DNA of 64,000 nt from Capsicum annuum (taxonomy: Eukaryota; Streptophyta; Magnoliopsida; Solanales; Solanaceae), in NCBI RefSeq assembly GCF_002878395.1, contig NC_061120.1, positions 95,098,521-95,162,520 on the forward strand. Direction: 5' to 3'. Under the pieces are notes generated by a model. It was not told the DNA's origin. It saw only the letters and a program-made list of their open reading frames with translations, and searched no databases. Of this stretch, positions 11,301-22,739 are shown piece by piece (the first letter of the stretch is position 1; the number at the start of each line of letters is the position of its first letter). The position numbers and the translations under genes are program-made.

Positions 11301-12679
11301 AATCCAGCCATACACTATTTGGGACCAGTGTTACCCCCTGAATGGGCCCTAGTATGTGTAGCCGCACAAATTAGAGATATCATAGGGGTAGGGGATTCCC
11401 ATGTAACCTTTGTCATCCATGATACATATATATAAGTATAAACTTAGGGGTGCACCCCCTAAGTATATGGTCACCATGACCAACCCTCATATCGACAAAC
11501 ATGGCATTCCAGTATCCGTCCATTGGTCTCACACCATTATGGTAAGCTATTAAAACCCTCCATTATTGCCTAATTAAACCTTTAGGACACCAAGGCCTTT
11601 CCAAATTATTTAATTCAATCAAACCATTTAGGGTTCCATTACCATATTATACAATGCAAAGTTTACATTAAAAGCCAAACTATGTGACAAAAACATTCTC
11701 ATTGGCATTTTAACAAACATGTAGAGGGCATAAAGTTTCCAAAACGAAAAACCAAGAACCAATTAACCTTTCCCATTAAACTACAAGTTCAAACCAATAT
11801 TATATCATGAAAAACCATAAATAGAACATGGGAAAACATTATCCAACCAAGAATAACCAAAAACTTGACTATATATTTCAAAACCATTAAGTAAAACATG
11901 CTTTTAGTTTAAACTAACAATGGGGAGGATTTACATGCCTTAGATACCAAAGAAGATAGGGATAAATCATCCTTGAGAGCCTTAATTGACCACCTTGAGG
12001 AAACTCTAGCCTCTTTTTGAACCAAGAGCTTGAGAAAGATTTAAGAGTGTTTTTAGTATGTTTGATTTGGGAATAGTAGGTCAATAAAGTCCAAAGAGTG
12101 TTTTAAGTCATGGGGTCAAAAGAAGTTAAGAGGGAAAATGTCCAAAATACACCCAACTTAAACTGTAAAAATTTCCACAGGTGGGTAGGATTGGACCCCT
12201 CCACTTGTACCAACATCATACGAGTGGTACCATCCAGTCGAACCCAGAATTCAAAGTTTAAAATCCACACACTGTCCATCATATGAATCCTCTTTCCCCA
12301 CTAGTAATATATGAGTAGTACCCATAAGTCGTATTCAAGACGGAATCAAAAGGGTTAGACACTGGATAACATATAACTTGACTATACTACTCATACCCTA
12401 TCCTCACAGCTCATAGTAAGCCACTCGTACTCAGAGCCAAGTCAAGTCATTAAGTTTCAAATTAAGTGAAGGATAAACCCAATGACCCATCACTAACCAT
12501 ACGACCCGTACTACCAAACCATAACCACAATGGAAACCTGACTACCAAATATTAAACATCCAATGAGTTGGGCTATCTAGACCATACCGACATCATATGA
12601 CATGTATGGTGAGTCATATAATTATAAGAAGGTTCAAGACTCAGGAAATTTTCAAGGGCCATAACCCAGGGTGTTTTAA
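8342..12679 (-). repeat. Element D 3' LTR, interrupted by C
   Basis: The left arm 8342-8796 and the right arm (about 11041-12679) together form an LTR of roughly 2.1 kb resembling the LTRs of H in reverse: TAACACGACCCAAACTAGGG at the left end, the block with GCGTGGGGATACAGCG near 11092 (H: CACGCGACG/CCACGTAATG region), and the right end CATAACCCAGGGTGTTTTAA. The right end should read ...GTATTTCA as in the family; the terminal CA is mutated to AA. Confidence 0.82.
8797..11040 (-). mobile_element. Insertion C: LTR (probably solo or nearly solo) inside the LTR of element D
   Basis: The left edge is sharp: TGTAACACCCCGAGAG begins at 8797 where the element D LTR breaks off. The minus orientation is inferred from the motif cluster near the right end (10680-10790), since in the other families the cluster sits in the 5' part of the LTR. 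One plausible LTR end is CTTAACA at 10960, giving 2164 bp, with 10961-11040 as a remnant of internal sequence. No pol or gag is present. I could not find a convincing target duplication, so the right boundary is uncertain by about 80 bases. Confidence 0.6.
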
Positions 12680-12692
12680 TTCTCCCCTACTT
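12680..12692 (-). other. Element D polypurine tract
   Basis: On minus AAGTAGGGGAGAA, directly upstream of the 3' LTR start. This is the expected plus-strand primer site for reverse transcription. Confidence 0.75.
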
Positions 12693-14150
12693 GGATCATT
12701 CATCCTCGAATAATGGGATAAAGCAGTGACTAGCACGATTAAACCCCCTGACACCCCCTACGCTTACCTTTAAGACAGAAAATAGATCACCAAGGAATTC
12801 ATAATCCACTCTTACCTTTAACTAAGTTAGAAAACAAAGATGTGAAGAAAAATACATACCTTATGCACTAATTTTCGTAGCAGAAAATAGGAATGGATAT
12901 TTATACTTCATATCCTCTTTCACTTCCCATGTAGCATCTACAACCTTGTGGTTCCTCTATAGAACCTTTACCGAAGCCTCATCCTTGGTTGGCAACTAAC
13001 GAACCTGACAATCTAAAATCTCAATTGGTACCTCCGTATAAGATAAAGAAACTGGAATACCAATATCCTTGATTGGCATATTTTGAGATGGATCACCCAT
13101 ACACTTTCTCAATATGGAGACATAGAATACCGGATGAATAGAGCTCAAACTAGAAGGCAATTCTAACTCATGTGCAATAAGGACCTACATACTAAGGAAT
13201 GATCTTCTCTTTCTTTCCAAACTTCATCACCCTTTCATAGGAGACACCTTCTAGAACACCCTATCCCTAACTTCAAATTTGAAACACCTTTTCCTCACGT
13301 CCACATAGGACTTTTTGTGACTTTAGGCATCCTTAAGCCTATGTCGTATCACCTTCACTTTCTCCATAGCTTAGTGAACCAAACCGGACTATACATATCT
13401 ACCTCATAAAGATTGAACAACCCAATAGGAAACCTATAACTCCTACCATATAATACTTTAAATGGAGTTATCCCAATGCTAGAGTAGTAGCTATTATTGT
13501 AAGAAAACTCTACATGGGTCAAGTGCTTAACCCAACTACCACTATAGTCAATCACTGAAGCCCAAAGAATATCCTCTAACATCTAAATAGTCTTTTCTAC
13601 TTGCCCATCTGACTTTGGGTGAAAAGCAATACTCAGACTTACCTTAGTCCCCAGCCCTTTCTAAAACAACCGTTAAAAATGAGATGAGAATTGCATATCA
13701 CGATTGAAGATGATAGAAATAGATACCCTATGTAACTTTACAATCTCTTGGATATACAACCTTGCATAATCCTCAGTCAAAAAGTTAGTCCTTACTGAAA
13801 AATGTGAGCCGACTTTGTCATCCTATCCACAATGACCCAAAATGAATCAAATTAATTCTGAGTCCAAGAGAGACCACTTACAAAATCCATGTTGATTACT
13901 TCCCACTTCTATTCAGGCAATTCAATTTCTTGATACATTCCTTCGGGCTTTATGTGCTCCATTTTCACTTGTTGGCACACTATGCATTTGGCCATAAAAT
14001 TAGCCACATCCCTCATTATATCATTCCACCAATACATCTCCTTAAGGTCATGATACATTTTATTAAACTAGTATGAACAACATATCACGACTTATGTGCC
14101 TCAGTCAAGATCCTTTCTTACAAACCATCAAAATCAGGAACACATAAACC
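12693..14150 (-). pseudogene. Element D integrase remnant
   Basis: The only pol part left in D. From the right, minus frames show GLCVPDFDGL and EAHKS (N-terminal zinc region, about 14150-14080), DSFWVIVDRMTKSAHI (core, about 13860-13800), the open stretch 13582-13355 (LEDILWASVIDYSGSW, SYNNSYYSSIGITPF, LYGRSYRFPIG) and then the C-terminal region down to about 12700. Many stops and frameshifts. The upstream end is where the deletion joins to the middle of the 5' LTR. Confidence 0.78.
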
Positions 14151-14978
14151 AACAAAAACCCACAATAATGCCATGAAAACCACTGAGTAAAATATATTTT
14201 TAGTTTAAACTAACAATGAGGGTGGAGTAACATGCCTTAGATACCAAATAATACAGAGAGAAACCACCCTTAAGAGCCTTAATTGACCACCTTGAGGAAA
14301 CCCTAACCTCTTTTCAAACCAAGAGCTTGAGAAAGATTTAAGAGTATTTTGAGAGTGTTTAATTTAGGAATAGTAGGTTAATAAAGTTAGAAGAGTGTTA
14401 TTAGTCATGGGGTCTAAAGAAGTTTAGAGGGGAAATTTCCAAAATACACCCAAATTAAACTGTAAAAATTTCCACAAGTGGGTACGGTTAGATCCCTCTA
14501 CTCTTACCCACATCATACAAGTGGTACCATCCAGTCGTACCCAAAACAAAAAGTTAGACATCTATACACTATCCACCATACGACTCTCCTTGCCCTACTA
14601 GTACCCATATCATATGATAGTACCCATAAGTCATATCCAAGATAGAATAAAAGGTCTTGGACACTAGAAAATATATGACTCCACTATACCACTCGTACCC
14701 TATCCTTACAGCTCATAGTGAGCCACTTGTAGTTAGATCCAAGTCAAGTCACTAAGTTTCAGATTAAGTGAAGGATCAACCCAATAGCCATTACAAACCA
14801 TACGACTCATACCACCAAACCATCACCACAACAGAAACTTGATCACCAAATACTAGACATCTATGAGTTGGGTCACTTGGTCAATACCCATATCATACGA
14901 CATGTATGGTGAGTTATATAATGATTAAAAGGTTTAAGACTCAGGAAATTTTCAAGGGCCAAAACCAAGGGTATTTTA
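14150..14978 (-). repeat. Element D 5' LTR, truncated copy
   Basis: Aligns by eye with 11860-12679: TTTTAGTTTAAACTAACAATG at 14192 and 11902, then the same gene-free LTR text down to AGGAAATTTTCAAGGGCC at 14943 and 12643. Only the 5' part of the LTR (in element sense) remains; the U5 side is deleted together with most internal sequence. Confidence 0.85.
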
Positions 14979-16640
14979 TAATTAAAGAAGAGAGGTTGAG
15001 GAGGCCCGATTGGCTCAGCAAAAAGAGGTTGACAGGCAAAGACCGATAGTTGATCATTGAGCTTCACTCAATAATAAATAAAATAGAGCTCGAGGTGGTC
15101 AGGCTCAATTTATCCTAGTATTCCAGTACTTCCACCTGTATGATAATGAGGACGATATGGGATACCTTAAGCCTGCAAAAATAAGAGCAATTATTCCTCT
15201 TGTACTACCCCTCAATGTGAAATTTAACATAACTAGTGCCATGATTCAGCTTTAAAATTTGAAAGGTGTATTTTTAAGCTCGGCTACAGATGATGCAAAT
15301 ATGCATCTTGCTAATTTTGTTGAGATCTGCACTATTTATATTATTTTAGGGGTAGACCAGGAGCCACTCAGACTAAGGATGTTCCCCTTCTCATTGGTCG
15401 GAGAAGCTTTTTTATGGTTAGGAGAACCTACGAGAGGATATATTACCATATGGAACGGGTTTCCCAAGCACTTAATAAATTATTTCTTCCCTTCGACAAG
15501 GATGTTGTAGCTGAAACATGAGATATATAGTTTTAGACAGCTCTATTCAAAGTTAATATGAGGCTTGGTTTTGACTTAAGAAGAATTTGAGCACGGTACC
15601 CAATCATCGTAGTTCATGAATGAGATTACTGGATATATTATATATAGCCCCTGAACATCAGTTCCTAACCCATGGAAGACACAATCACTAGAGAAGCATT
15701 ATGAGATTATGCTGGAAAGTAGCTTATGAGGTTCTAGACTAGATTTCTCTCACTAATCAAGGGTGACATACTTAGAAAGTTGAGAGAGGTGTTGGAAGAT
15801 GCCATTGGAGCTTTTGTAAACCATTGAGTAGTGGATGATTCTATGGTGTAATGCCATTGGAGCTTTTGTAAACCATTGAGTAGTGGATGATTCTATGGTG
15901 TAAGAGATTGTGCAACTGAGGACTGATATTAGGTTACTTGCTAAGTAGTTTGCAATAGTGAACTTTGAGAAGGTAAACATAGTAGGTACATAGGTTTAAC
16001 CTGTAGAGTTTATGAGTCTAACTTATAGGAGGAGGCTAAGTATATTGATCATGGATTGGTGGGTTTTCGATCCAAGGGGGAAGGAAATGAAGGTTGGAAC
16101 TATTAAGGTGATAAATACAGAGATCGCAGTAAAGAGCATGGTGGTGATTGGAGATGGGGAAATGACTACAAAGAGAAGGGAGATAGTTATATTTTGCTGG
16201 GTAGTTAAGACACTAAATCAAGGATGGAGGCGATGATGATCAAACTAGTGAAGGGGCAAGAAAGTTAAGAGGCTATCCTTAAGGAGATTAACGTTGATAT
16301 CTCAGGTTTGACCCAAAAGGTAGAGTCTCATGAAACTACTATCAAATAGCTGGAGCACCAGTTTGGGTAGATGTTTGCTACTTTAAATCAGAGGTAGTCG
16401 GGTACCCTTTCACGCAACACAGTCCAAAATCTTAAGATTTATAGTCATTGACTTGCTATTACCACTTGGAATGGTTATATACTATTGATCTCCCATTACC
16501 TACTATTAAGATGCCAAATAATAATAGTATTATGGTAGATGAGACACTTGTTAGGAAGTCAGACAAGGCGACAGGTGTTGACACTAGTGTTGGTGAGGAC
16601 AAAGGTAAGGGAAAGGTCAATGAGCCCATATTGATGTAAA
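14979..16640 (+). pseudogene. Element B gag, main part
   Basis: Resumes after element D. It has a charged coiled-coil-like stretch (VEEARLAQQKEVDRQRP), then the Athila-type gag core: LKGVFLSSATDDANMHLANF (15259 on), VDQEPLRLRMFPFSLVGEAF and a WNGFPKHLINYFFPSTRML end at 15510, followed by a stop and a shifted continuation. Downstream come the gag C-terminal coiled region and a basic tail. A perfect 52-bp tandem duplication at 15799-15902 shifts the frame. It would form the capsid; in this copy it is inactive. Confidence 0.8.
15799..15902 (+). repeat. Perfect 52-bp tandem duplication in element B gag
   Basis: 15799-15850 and 15851-15902 are identical, starting ATGCCATTGGAGC and ending TATGGTGTA. 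As 52 is not a multiple of three the copy shifts the frame. Identity in a strongly decayed element suggests a recent event or an assembly artefact. Confidence 0.95.
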
Positions 16641-16829
16641 TTCCACGACCGCCCCTACCTTTTCCTGAATAACTAAAAAATAAATTAGAGGAATGAAAGT
16701 TCAAAAGATTCATTGAGATATTGAAAGATTTGATCTTAAACATCTCTCTCCTTGATGCATTGGAGCAGATGCTTGGATATGCCAGGTTCATGAAAGAATT
16801 GGTGACAAAGAAGGGATCAACTAGTTTTG

Positions 16830-17299
16830 AGGACATTGCTGGATTACACCAGTATAGTACAGTCACTTCTAAATCTCTGGCAAAAAAAAGGTGATCCCAG
16901 TGCATTCACGATTCTATGTACCCTAGGGACATCCAGATTCATTAGAGTGCTATGTCACTTGGGATCTAACATCAATTTGATGTCACTGGCTATATTCAAT
17001 ATTAGGCTTGAGCCCTCCAGATCCGACTACTACGTGGATCTTAATGGTAGATCACACAGTAAAGAAACCTATGCATTTTATTCAAAATATTGGTAAAAGT
17101 TGATAACTTTATTTTTTTGATTGATTTTGTCATTTTGGATTGTGAGGTTGACTTCAAGGTACCCATCACATTTGGAAGACCATTCATAGCCACGGATAGA
17201 GCGATGGTTTATATGGAAATAAGGGAGCTCAGGTTCAGAGTCAATAATGAAAAGTCACTTTCAACATTTAAAGAACTACGAAGCAGCCTACCAACATAA
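16830..17299 (+). pseudogene. Element B aspartic protease with lost catalytic Asp
   Basis: Matches the Athila-type protease block. GDPSAFTILCTLGTSRFIRV (about 16890) is followed by LCHLGSNINLMSLAIF, where relatives including F read L-x-DLG; the catalytic Asp is His here. After a frameshift the block continues as DNFIFLIDFVILDCEVDFKV, PITFGRPFIATDRAMV, LRFRVNNEKS (17090-17299). The frame ends at 17299, and instead of RT the sequence goes on to the 3' end motif. Frame break, stop and active-site loss make it non-functional. Confidence 0.82.
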
Positions 17300-18599
17300 G
17301 TGCTGTGTCGGTTATCCATTGTATTGATAATCTGGATAGTATTCCTTTGGGTAACTTGACAAATTCTGAGTAGTCAAGGTACCTGTAACATGTTGTAACA
17401 TTACATCAAGTGCTTCATAGGAGGAAACCCATGGGCCTAGTGAAGTCTGATTAACCAACACAGCTACATCGTGCCACGACATTAAATTAAGCATTGGGTA
17501 GGAGGAAACCTACTATTTTAGTATTCACATTTGTTTTCTTGTTTTTTGTAGGTAAAATAGAAAATGAAAAGGCCTAGAATGCGATAAAAATTTCTCATTT
17601 CATAATCTTTTAGGTAAGGGGACTTTGTGATTAACTCACAAGATCATAAGTCCTACGTGGGCAAGGTAAGTTGTGTATTAACTGAAAAGGTGGAATTTTG
17701 AAAAAACAATTGTGAATTTATGGAATTTAACCTATGAACTTACGTACATATTCATAAATATAAGTTATGACCATATAAAAGCAAAGTAAGTGTTAGAATA
17801 CAAAGTTCAAAGTGCAGGAAATTTGGCCAAAATTTTGGCCGGCACATATGGACCGTATGTACCACCGTATGTGTCTACCATAAGTGGGAACTTTTTGGGC
17901 CAAATTTTTTTAAAATATTTTCAGCCGACCTCAGCCTATATTAACCCTAGACCGACCCCCCATCCCTATTTAAGCTCTCATGATCCATTTTTAACTTATA
18001 AAACCTCAAAATTCCCTCTTCCCTCTAAAAATTCAAACTAACCCACTTCCCATACATAAGGAAAGGCAAAAAGATTACTTGTTCTTGGTTCCAACTTATC
18101 ATAAAGCACTAAATAAATGTTAAATATTTGATTTTACTTAACTTTTTCATATTTCACTTCTTGTTCTCCATTTAAAAGGTAACATTCTTGGATCCTAATA
18201 GTAGTATATTGTGATAAACTTTAAATAAGCAAGTTGGTACATTTATTTTCATGTAAAATACATAGAAACCATTATGCTTGTATGTAGGATCCTTGAATTA
18301 GCCTAAAAATATTAATGTATGGCATTGTTCTCTTATTAAACCTTAAAATTATGCCCTAAATAGAAGTTGAATTTGAAAAGGTAGAGGAATACCAAAAGTT
18401 TTGAATGCTAATTTGTGCTGAAAAACTGATTCTAGTTGAATGTGTGCATATTGAACTTGTTGGGACTAAGAATAAGTTATAGGGGCACAGAAATTAGGGA
18501 AAATTTGAAGATTTTGAATTTTGAGTTTTTTTTAAATTTTGTAGTCCCTCGTTATCGACTAGGGGCCAAAAGCATACTATAGTTGAGGCTATTATTATG
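17300..18599 (+). other. Element B region between protease and extra ORF: deletion junction, conserved 3' motif, motif pair
   Basis: No pol is present. About 180 bases after the protease comes the sequence coding the usual Athila-type C-terminal phrase (ALGRRKPT around 17490), in DNA GGGTAGGAGGAAACC, similar to GGGAGGCAACCC in F at 31948. It is followed by a T-rich tract and TTTTTTGTAG (17541-17550), which resembles a splice acceptor. At 17844-17860 lies the near-palindrome ACATATGGACCGTATGT, also found in the LTR of B. From about 17890 to 18600 I see AT-rich untranslated sequence only. Confidence 0.65.
17844..17875. repeat. CATACGG/CCGTATG words in element B internal 3' region
   Basis: ACATATGGACCGTATGT followed by ACCACCGTATGTGT. 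The first is an 8-bp inverted repeat around a central base with one mismatch. The same words form the cluster in the LTR at 22740-22915. Confidence 0.8.
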
Positions 18600-20860
18600 G
18601 AAAAATTAGGTGTACAGCTTGAAGAGAAATCATAATGGGGAAAATAACATGCTTTTACTTGGCCTAGGACCCATACTGAGGCTATCCAGTTCCTATCTAA
18701 TGAGGGATAAAGTCTGCCCAGAGATTACCAGTACACTTTTCCAGCCTATTAAGGGTGGTGATGATGATTATAAGGAGGAGGCAGAGCCTGAGTCACCTAC
18801 TGTAGCAGTTACATAGGACCTCAAATTTAAAGAGAGGTCCCAAGACTAGTCCAATACAGTAGATGAGGAGCAGTCATCAACAGTACCCTAGTCTAACAAA
18901 GGTGCAACAGTTTAGGAGCAGTCATCAGTCGTACCCTAGTCTAATAAGGGTACAGACCAGGATACACACTAGGTTTTATCTCTTGATTTAGAGGCTCCAG
19001 CTCAATATGGTCAGACTTCTGACCCCACACATGTATTAGAGGAACCTATTGAAAAGGTAAAGCCGAGATGGTGTGTAGAGGGGCTTCAGATGCTCTATAA
19101 GAGAGATAGTTTTATTTTTGAGATCGAAAATCCTAAGAAGGATATTTGTGAGAAGAGATATATCAACCTTTCAGGGTTAAGCATAGAACCATAGTTGTTG
19201 GCTAGTTTTGAGTATTATTAGTATGGGTGGATGACCAGACCCCTTGGATCTTATAGCTCGGCCTTGGTGCGATAATTCTATGCCTCATATCAAGTTAAAG
19301 TAGCTCTGACTATTCCCATATATAAGGCTCTTTTGAGGCATACTAATCAGCCCCATAATGAGCAGACTCTTGTGAGAGAGTTTATGGTTGACATTTCAGT
19401 AGAGGGCATCCACCAAGTTCTCTTCGATCTAGATTATGTTGCTCCAGCATCCATATTAGAGTGTTATAATAGATTGAGAGTTACACGAGACAATTACATT
19501 ATGTTTGATGCTAAGCACAGAAGAGACAAAGTTGTGATAGAGAAATAGATCGCCAGCCATATTTCACATCTAGGTGATTATACCTATTGGATCAAAGGGT
19601 AAAGTATGATTAAAAAAGCAGTACTGACTTTTACCATAAATTTTTGGTGGCTGCTTATTCAATATATATTATGTCCGACTACTGCGGATAATATATTAAC
19701 TTGGAATGGAGCTGCACTGACTGTGAACATGATGGTTAGATACGATATTAACTTTACAGATATTATTTGGTATGAGCTTAATGAGAGAACTTTTGGTGAG
19801 ACTACTACTTTGTCGTTCCCATGTATTATGTAGAGGTTATGTGATAAGCTTGATGTAAAGAGGTACCATGTATAGATGAAAGAGTAGCAGTGATGGCTAT
19901 GGCACAAACTAAGATTATGAAGGATCTACCATACTCAAACCTTCTGAGGAGACCTATGTGCCCACTATAGTGCCTCCGACCCTATCTAAGCCCTATTAAT
20001 TCCTATAGAGCTTATTGATACACAAGAAGGTGATGTGGAAATTAGTATAGAGTTTGAGATGAGGGAGAAGATAGAGGCCCCAAGTTGAGTACACAGGGTA
20101 AGGGGAATCTAGGTATATCTACATCAGCCCCTACTTCTACTTCAAAGCTGGTGGGTGCATTTTAGGGCCTATGCACTTCAGCTGTTACATCCGGTATGAT
20201 GTTAGCTTCATATAAGTTCTTACAAATCTTAGTGGATAGTCAGGACATCACCAATAATTGGCTACAAAATATTATGGCCAAGGTGGCGACTTTATATTGG
20301 TATATTTAGCGATAAGTTTGGACTACACTAGAGATAACTGAGGCTAGATTAGAGTTTGCACATCAAGCAATAATCTCAGAGCTATGAGCTGAGTTGCATG
20401 CACAGATAGACGCTTTTTTGGGTCGAGTATTAGCCTAGTTTAATAGTATTAAGACATCGAATCTAGGTGATATTGGGAGGAGGTGGATGTACTTAGAGTA
20501 GAGGTATACTCTCTTACTAAGAGACATATATCAGTCATCCCTCCAGTTGTGCCCCTATTTTTTTAGTTGGCACCCCCTCTTAGGCCCTGATGGTTTGACT
20601 TATTCACAAAGGATTATGAGATGGTGCTTGTAGTTAGGAAAAATAAAGGTTGAGAGGGAGACCTACAGGATCCTAGTATTCTATTTGACTAGGCCCTAAA
20701 ATAGTCCAGACATTATTCATAGTATACTATAGTGACTGATAGGCAGAGATGTGTCGAGTTAGCTGTGGGTGCTTCTTCTAGTAGTGCACCGCCACAACTA
20801 CCACCTCTGTCACTCTAGATACCCTCACTTGAAAAGAGTATGTCACAGACACCTAATGCA
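18600..20860 (+). pseudogene. Element B extra ORF, resembling the 'putative plant transposon protein' domain
   Basis: A decayed frame downstream of the pol position. It has an acidic N-terminal part (GDDDYKEEAEPESP), a 48-bp in-frame duplication (EQSS-VP-SNKG repeats), then the conserved part: KPRWCVEGLQMLYKRDSF, the 71-codon stretch 19333-19548 (FMVDISVEGIHQVL, NRLRVTRDNYIMFDAKHR), and 19606-19833 (NFWWLLIQYILCPTTADNIL, NERTFGETTTLSFPC). From memory this matches the domain annotated in many plant proteins as putative plant transposon protein (PF20167-like), found in Athila-type elements; I cannot run the search. Function unknown. Many stops are TAG in place of CAG. The tail (to about 20860) is rich in Pro, Ser and Ala. 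Confidence 0.7.
18868..18963 (+). repeat. 48-bp in-frame tandem duplication in the extra ORF of B
   Basis: The phrase GAGCAGTCATCA..GTACCCTAGTCTAA starts at 18868 and again at 18916. The unit is 16 codons. Both copies carry the same TAG after CCC, so the stop (or an ancestral CAG changed in both copies) sits within the repeat. Confidence 0.85.
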
Positions 20861-22460
20861 TCCCAGGTATATCCTCATTCCCTTGCTTTGTATTATTTAC
20901 ATGCACTGGGGATACTATGCAGTGATTTAGTTGGGGGTGAGGTATACCATAGACACCACGGGTTTTGTTGCCATGCTTTTTTTTATCGGCTACGATATGA
21001 TTATAGAATTGTCATGTCTAAGTTAAAATTTGTGTCGTGTTGTATTTGTTTTGTATTGTATTTTTTTGTGTAATTAGGAGATTTTTTAGTATTTAGGGCA
21101 ATTGTCATGTTTTTTGTTGATTTTGAGAAAATTGTGTTTGCTTTGTATTGTGTTTATTTTTGTATAATTAGGATATTTTTGAGTATTTAGGGAAATTGTC
21201 ATGTTTTTTGTTGATTTTGAGAAAAATGATACCCCTTCAAAATTTAAACTGTGTGAATGTATATATGAATGACCATTGTGGATCATGTTATGGCATTAGA
21301 TTAGAGACATGATAATCATAGCTAACTTGTGCATGAACCGAATAGGTAGTATCTTGGGATGTGAATTTGTGTCATGTGTATGTAAGATGCTACTTAGTAC
21401 TCTTTGTGTTAAATCCAAAACGTGGATGGTTAGTCTTGCCTAGGTTGTAGGATAGTTGGTAAGGAAAGGATCATAGGCTGTTTTTTATGTTAGTCCAATT
21501 TCAGCCTAAATGACCTTCCCAATGTGAAATAGAATCCCTTAATCTAATTTTTGAGCCTTGTAGCCTATTTCTATATTTTTACCTATCATATTCTCATTTG
21601 TGTTATAATGAATCTACTTTCGCCCTGGACCTTTTTGGGCATTGTGCACCTCAACTCAAGCAAATCGCCTAAGTTGAGGATGACTATCATAGGGGTGCAT
21701 AATGTAAAGTGGGTACGAAGAAGGGTAAAATAAGAGAAAATAAAGTAGGGTTGGGTGTGGTAGAAAAATAAAAAGAAAAGAAAAATGTGATAAAGAAGAA
21801 AATGAAAAAAAAAATGAATAAAAGAAACCACACCCAACCTGAATATGCATTAAAGAATTAAAGGTACAAATAAGGGTGGAATAAAAGGAAATTGGTTAAA
21901 ATATTGACCCCAAAGCTAGTGTAATTATAAGAAGGCTTAGTCACTTGGTATATCCGTATGTACCATACCATCCCCCCACCCAAGTCTACACTACAAGCTG
22001 AATAAAGTTCTCTAGTGATCCTAACTTGACTATATGAAAACTAAGGTACAGAAAATAAGGGCATGCCTATGGTATTTGATGCACATTGGTGAAACTTCTC
22101 TTTTGAGTGAGTGTCTCTTGACCGTCCCTGCATTGACATGCATTATTCCATATGAGTGAGTGGGACTTCTTTGTTGTGAGGGCACATGGGTTGTATTTCT
22201 AGCTATTTACTTATCTATGTAATGTAACTTTTATATATGCATACTTGTTTGTTGCTAATGTAATTGTCCCACCTTGATTCCTTTGTAATACACTATTGTT
22301 CTTCTTTTTTACACAAAGTAGGTTTTGAATTATTTATATAGAAGGGGGTAATGTGTTTGTGCTTAAAGTGACAATCGACTGCCTTAGATAGCTTACATTC
22401 TCCTAGTTAAGCATCGTACTTTGGTTTTTTTATTGTGTTGCCTGAGGACATTCAAAGGTT
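20861..22460 (+). other. Element B 3' untranslated region
   Basis: No gene is seen. It holds a 94-bp tandem duplication (21104 and 21198 anchors) and A-rich/T-rich stretches. Short phrases are shared with the same region of F (GCCTAAATGACCTTCCCAATG at 21504; GCCTAAATAGCCTTCCCATG at 32942), showing common descent of the two 3' regions. Confidence 0.65.
21050..21230 (+). repeat. 94-bp tandem duplication in element B 3' UTR
   Basis: GTCATGTTTTTTGTTGATTT occurs at 21104 and 21198, with ATTTAGGGNAATT before each and TTTGTATTGT about 60 bases upstream of each. The copies differ at a few positions. Confidence 0.85.
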
Positions 22461-22462
22461 CT

Positions 22463-22475
22463 AAGTTTAGGGTGT
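22463..22475 (+). other. Element B polypurine tract
   Basis: AAGTTTAGGGTGT, the decayed counterpart of AAGTTGGGGGTGT in F (33958-33970), directly before the 3' LTR. Confidence 0.65.
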
Positions 22476-22739
22476 TGGTGTTCTATGGATTTATAGAACT
22501 TTCGATTCTTGAAACGATGAAAATATGGAAATTTCTTAGGTTGTTTTGTGAGATATGATGTATTTTGGGTCTGTTTCATAGGTAATAAGGTTTTGGATGC
22601 TAAACGGAAGAAAAAGATGAAAGTGGTGGGCTACTTACTTAGGAATTTCTGGGCATAAGTGCCACTTATCAGGCGTAGGTAACCAAAGTAGGTTTTAAAA
22701 CTTGAAGTTTAGTGGCTCAAAAGAAGGAAAAAAAAGACC

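Larger units (their letters stand above)
8342..14978 (-). mobile_element. Element D: deleted chromovirus-type LTR retrotransposon
   Basis: A minus-strand element with the 3' LTR on the left (8342-12679, itself interrupted by C), polypurine tract, a piece of integrase (to about 14150) and a truncated 5' LTR (about 14150-14978). Gag, protease, RT, RNase H and the left half of the 5' LTR are missing through one internal deletion. The flanks TAATC (8337-8341) and TAATT (14979-14983) form an imperfect 5-bp target duplication within the gag of B. The LTR ends (TAACACGACCC, mutated from TGACACGACCC) match the family of element H. Confidence 0.85.

Noticed and set aside
16459..16905. 148-codon minus-strand frame
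   Set aside because: It lies opposite element B gag and protease; composition is that of a shadow frame.
21586..21850. Two overlapping minus-strand Phe-rich frames
   Set aside because: They arise from an A-rich purine tract on the plus strand in the 3' UTR of element B, not from a coding sequence.
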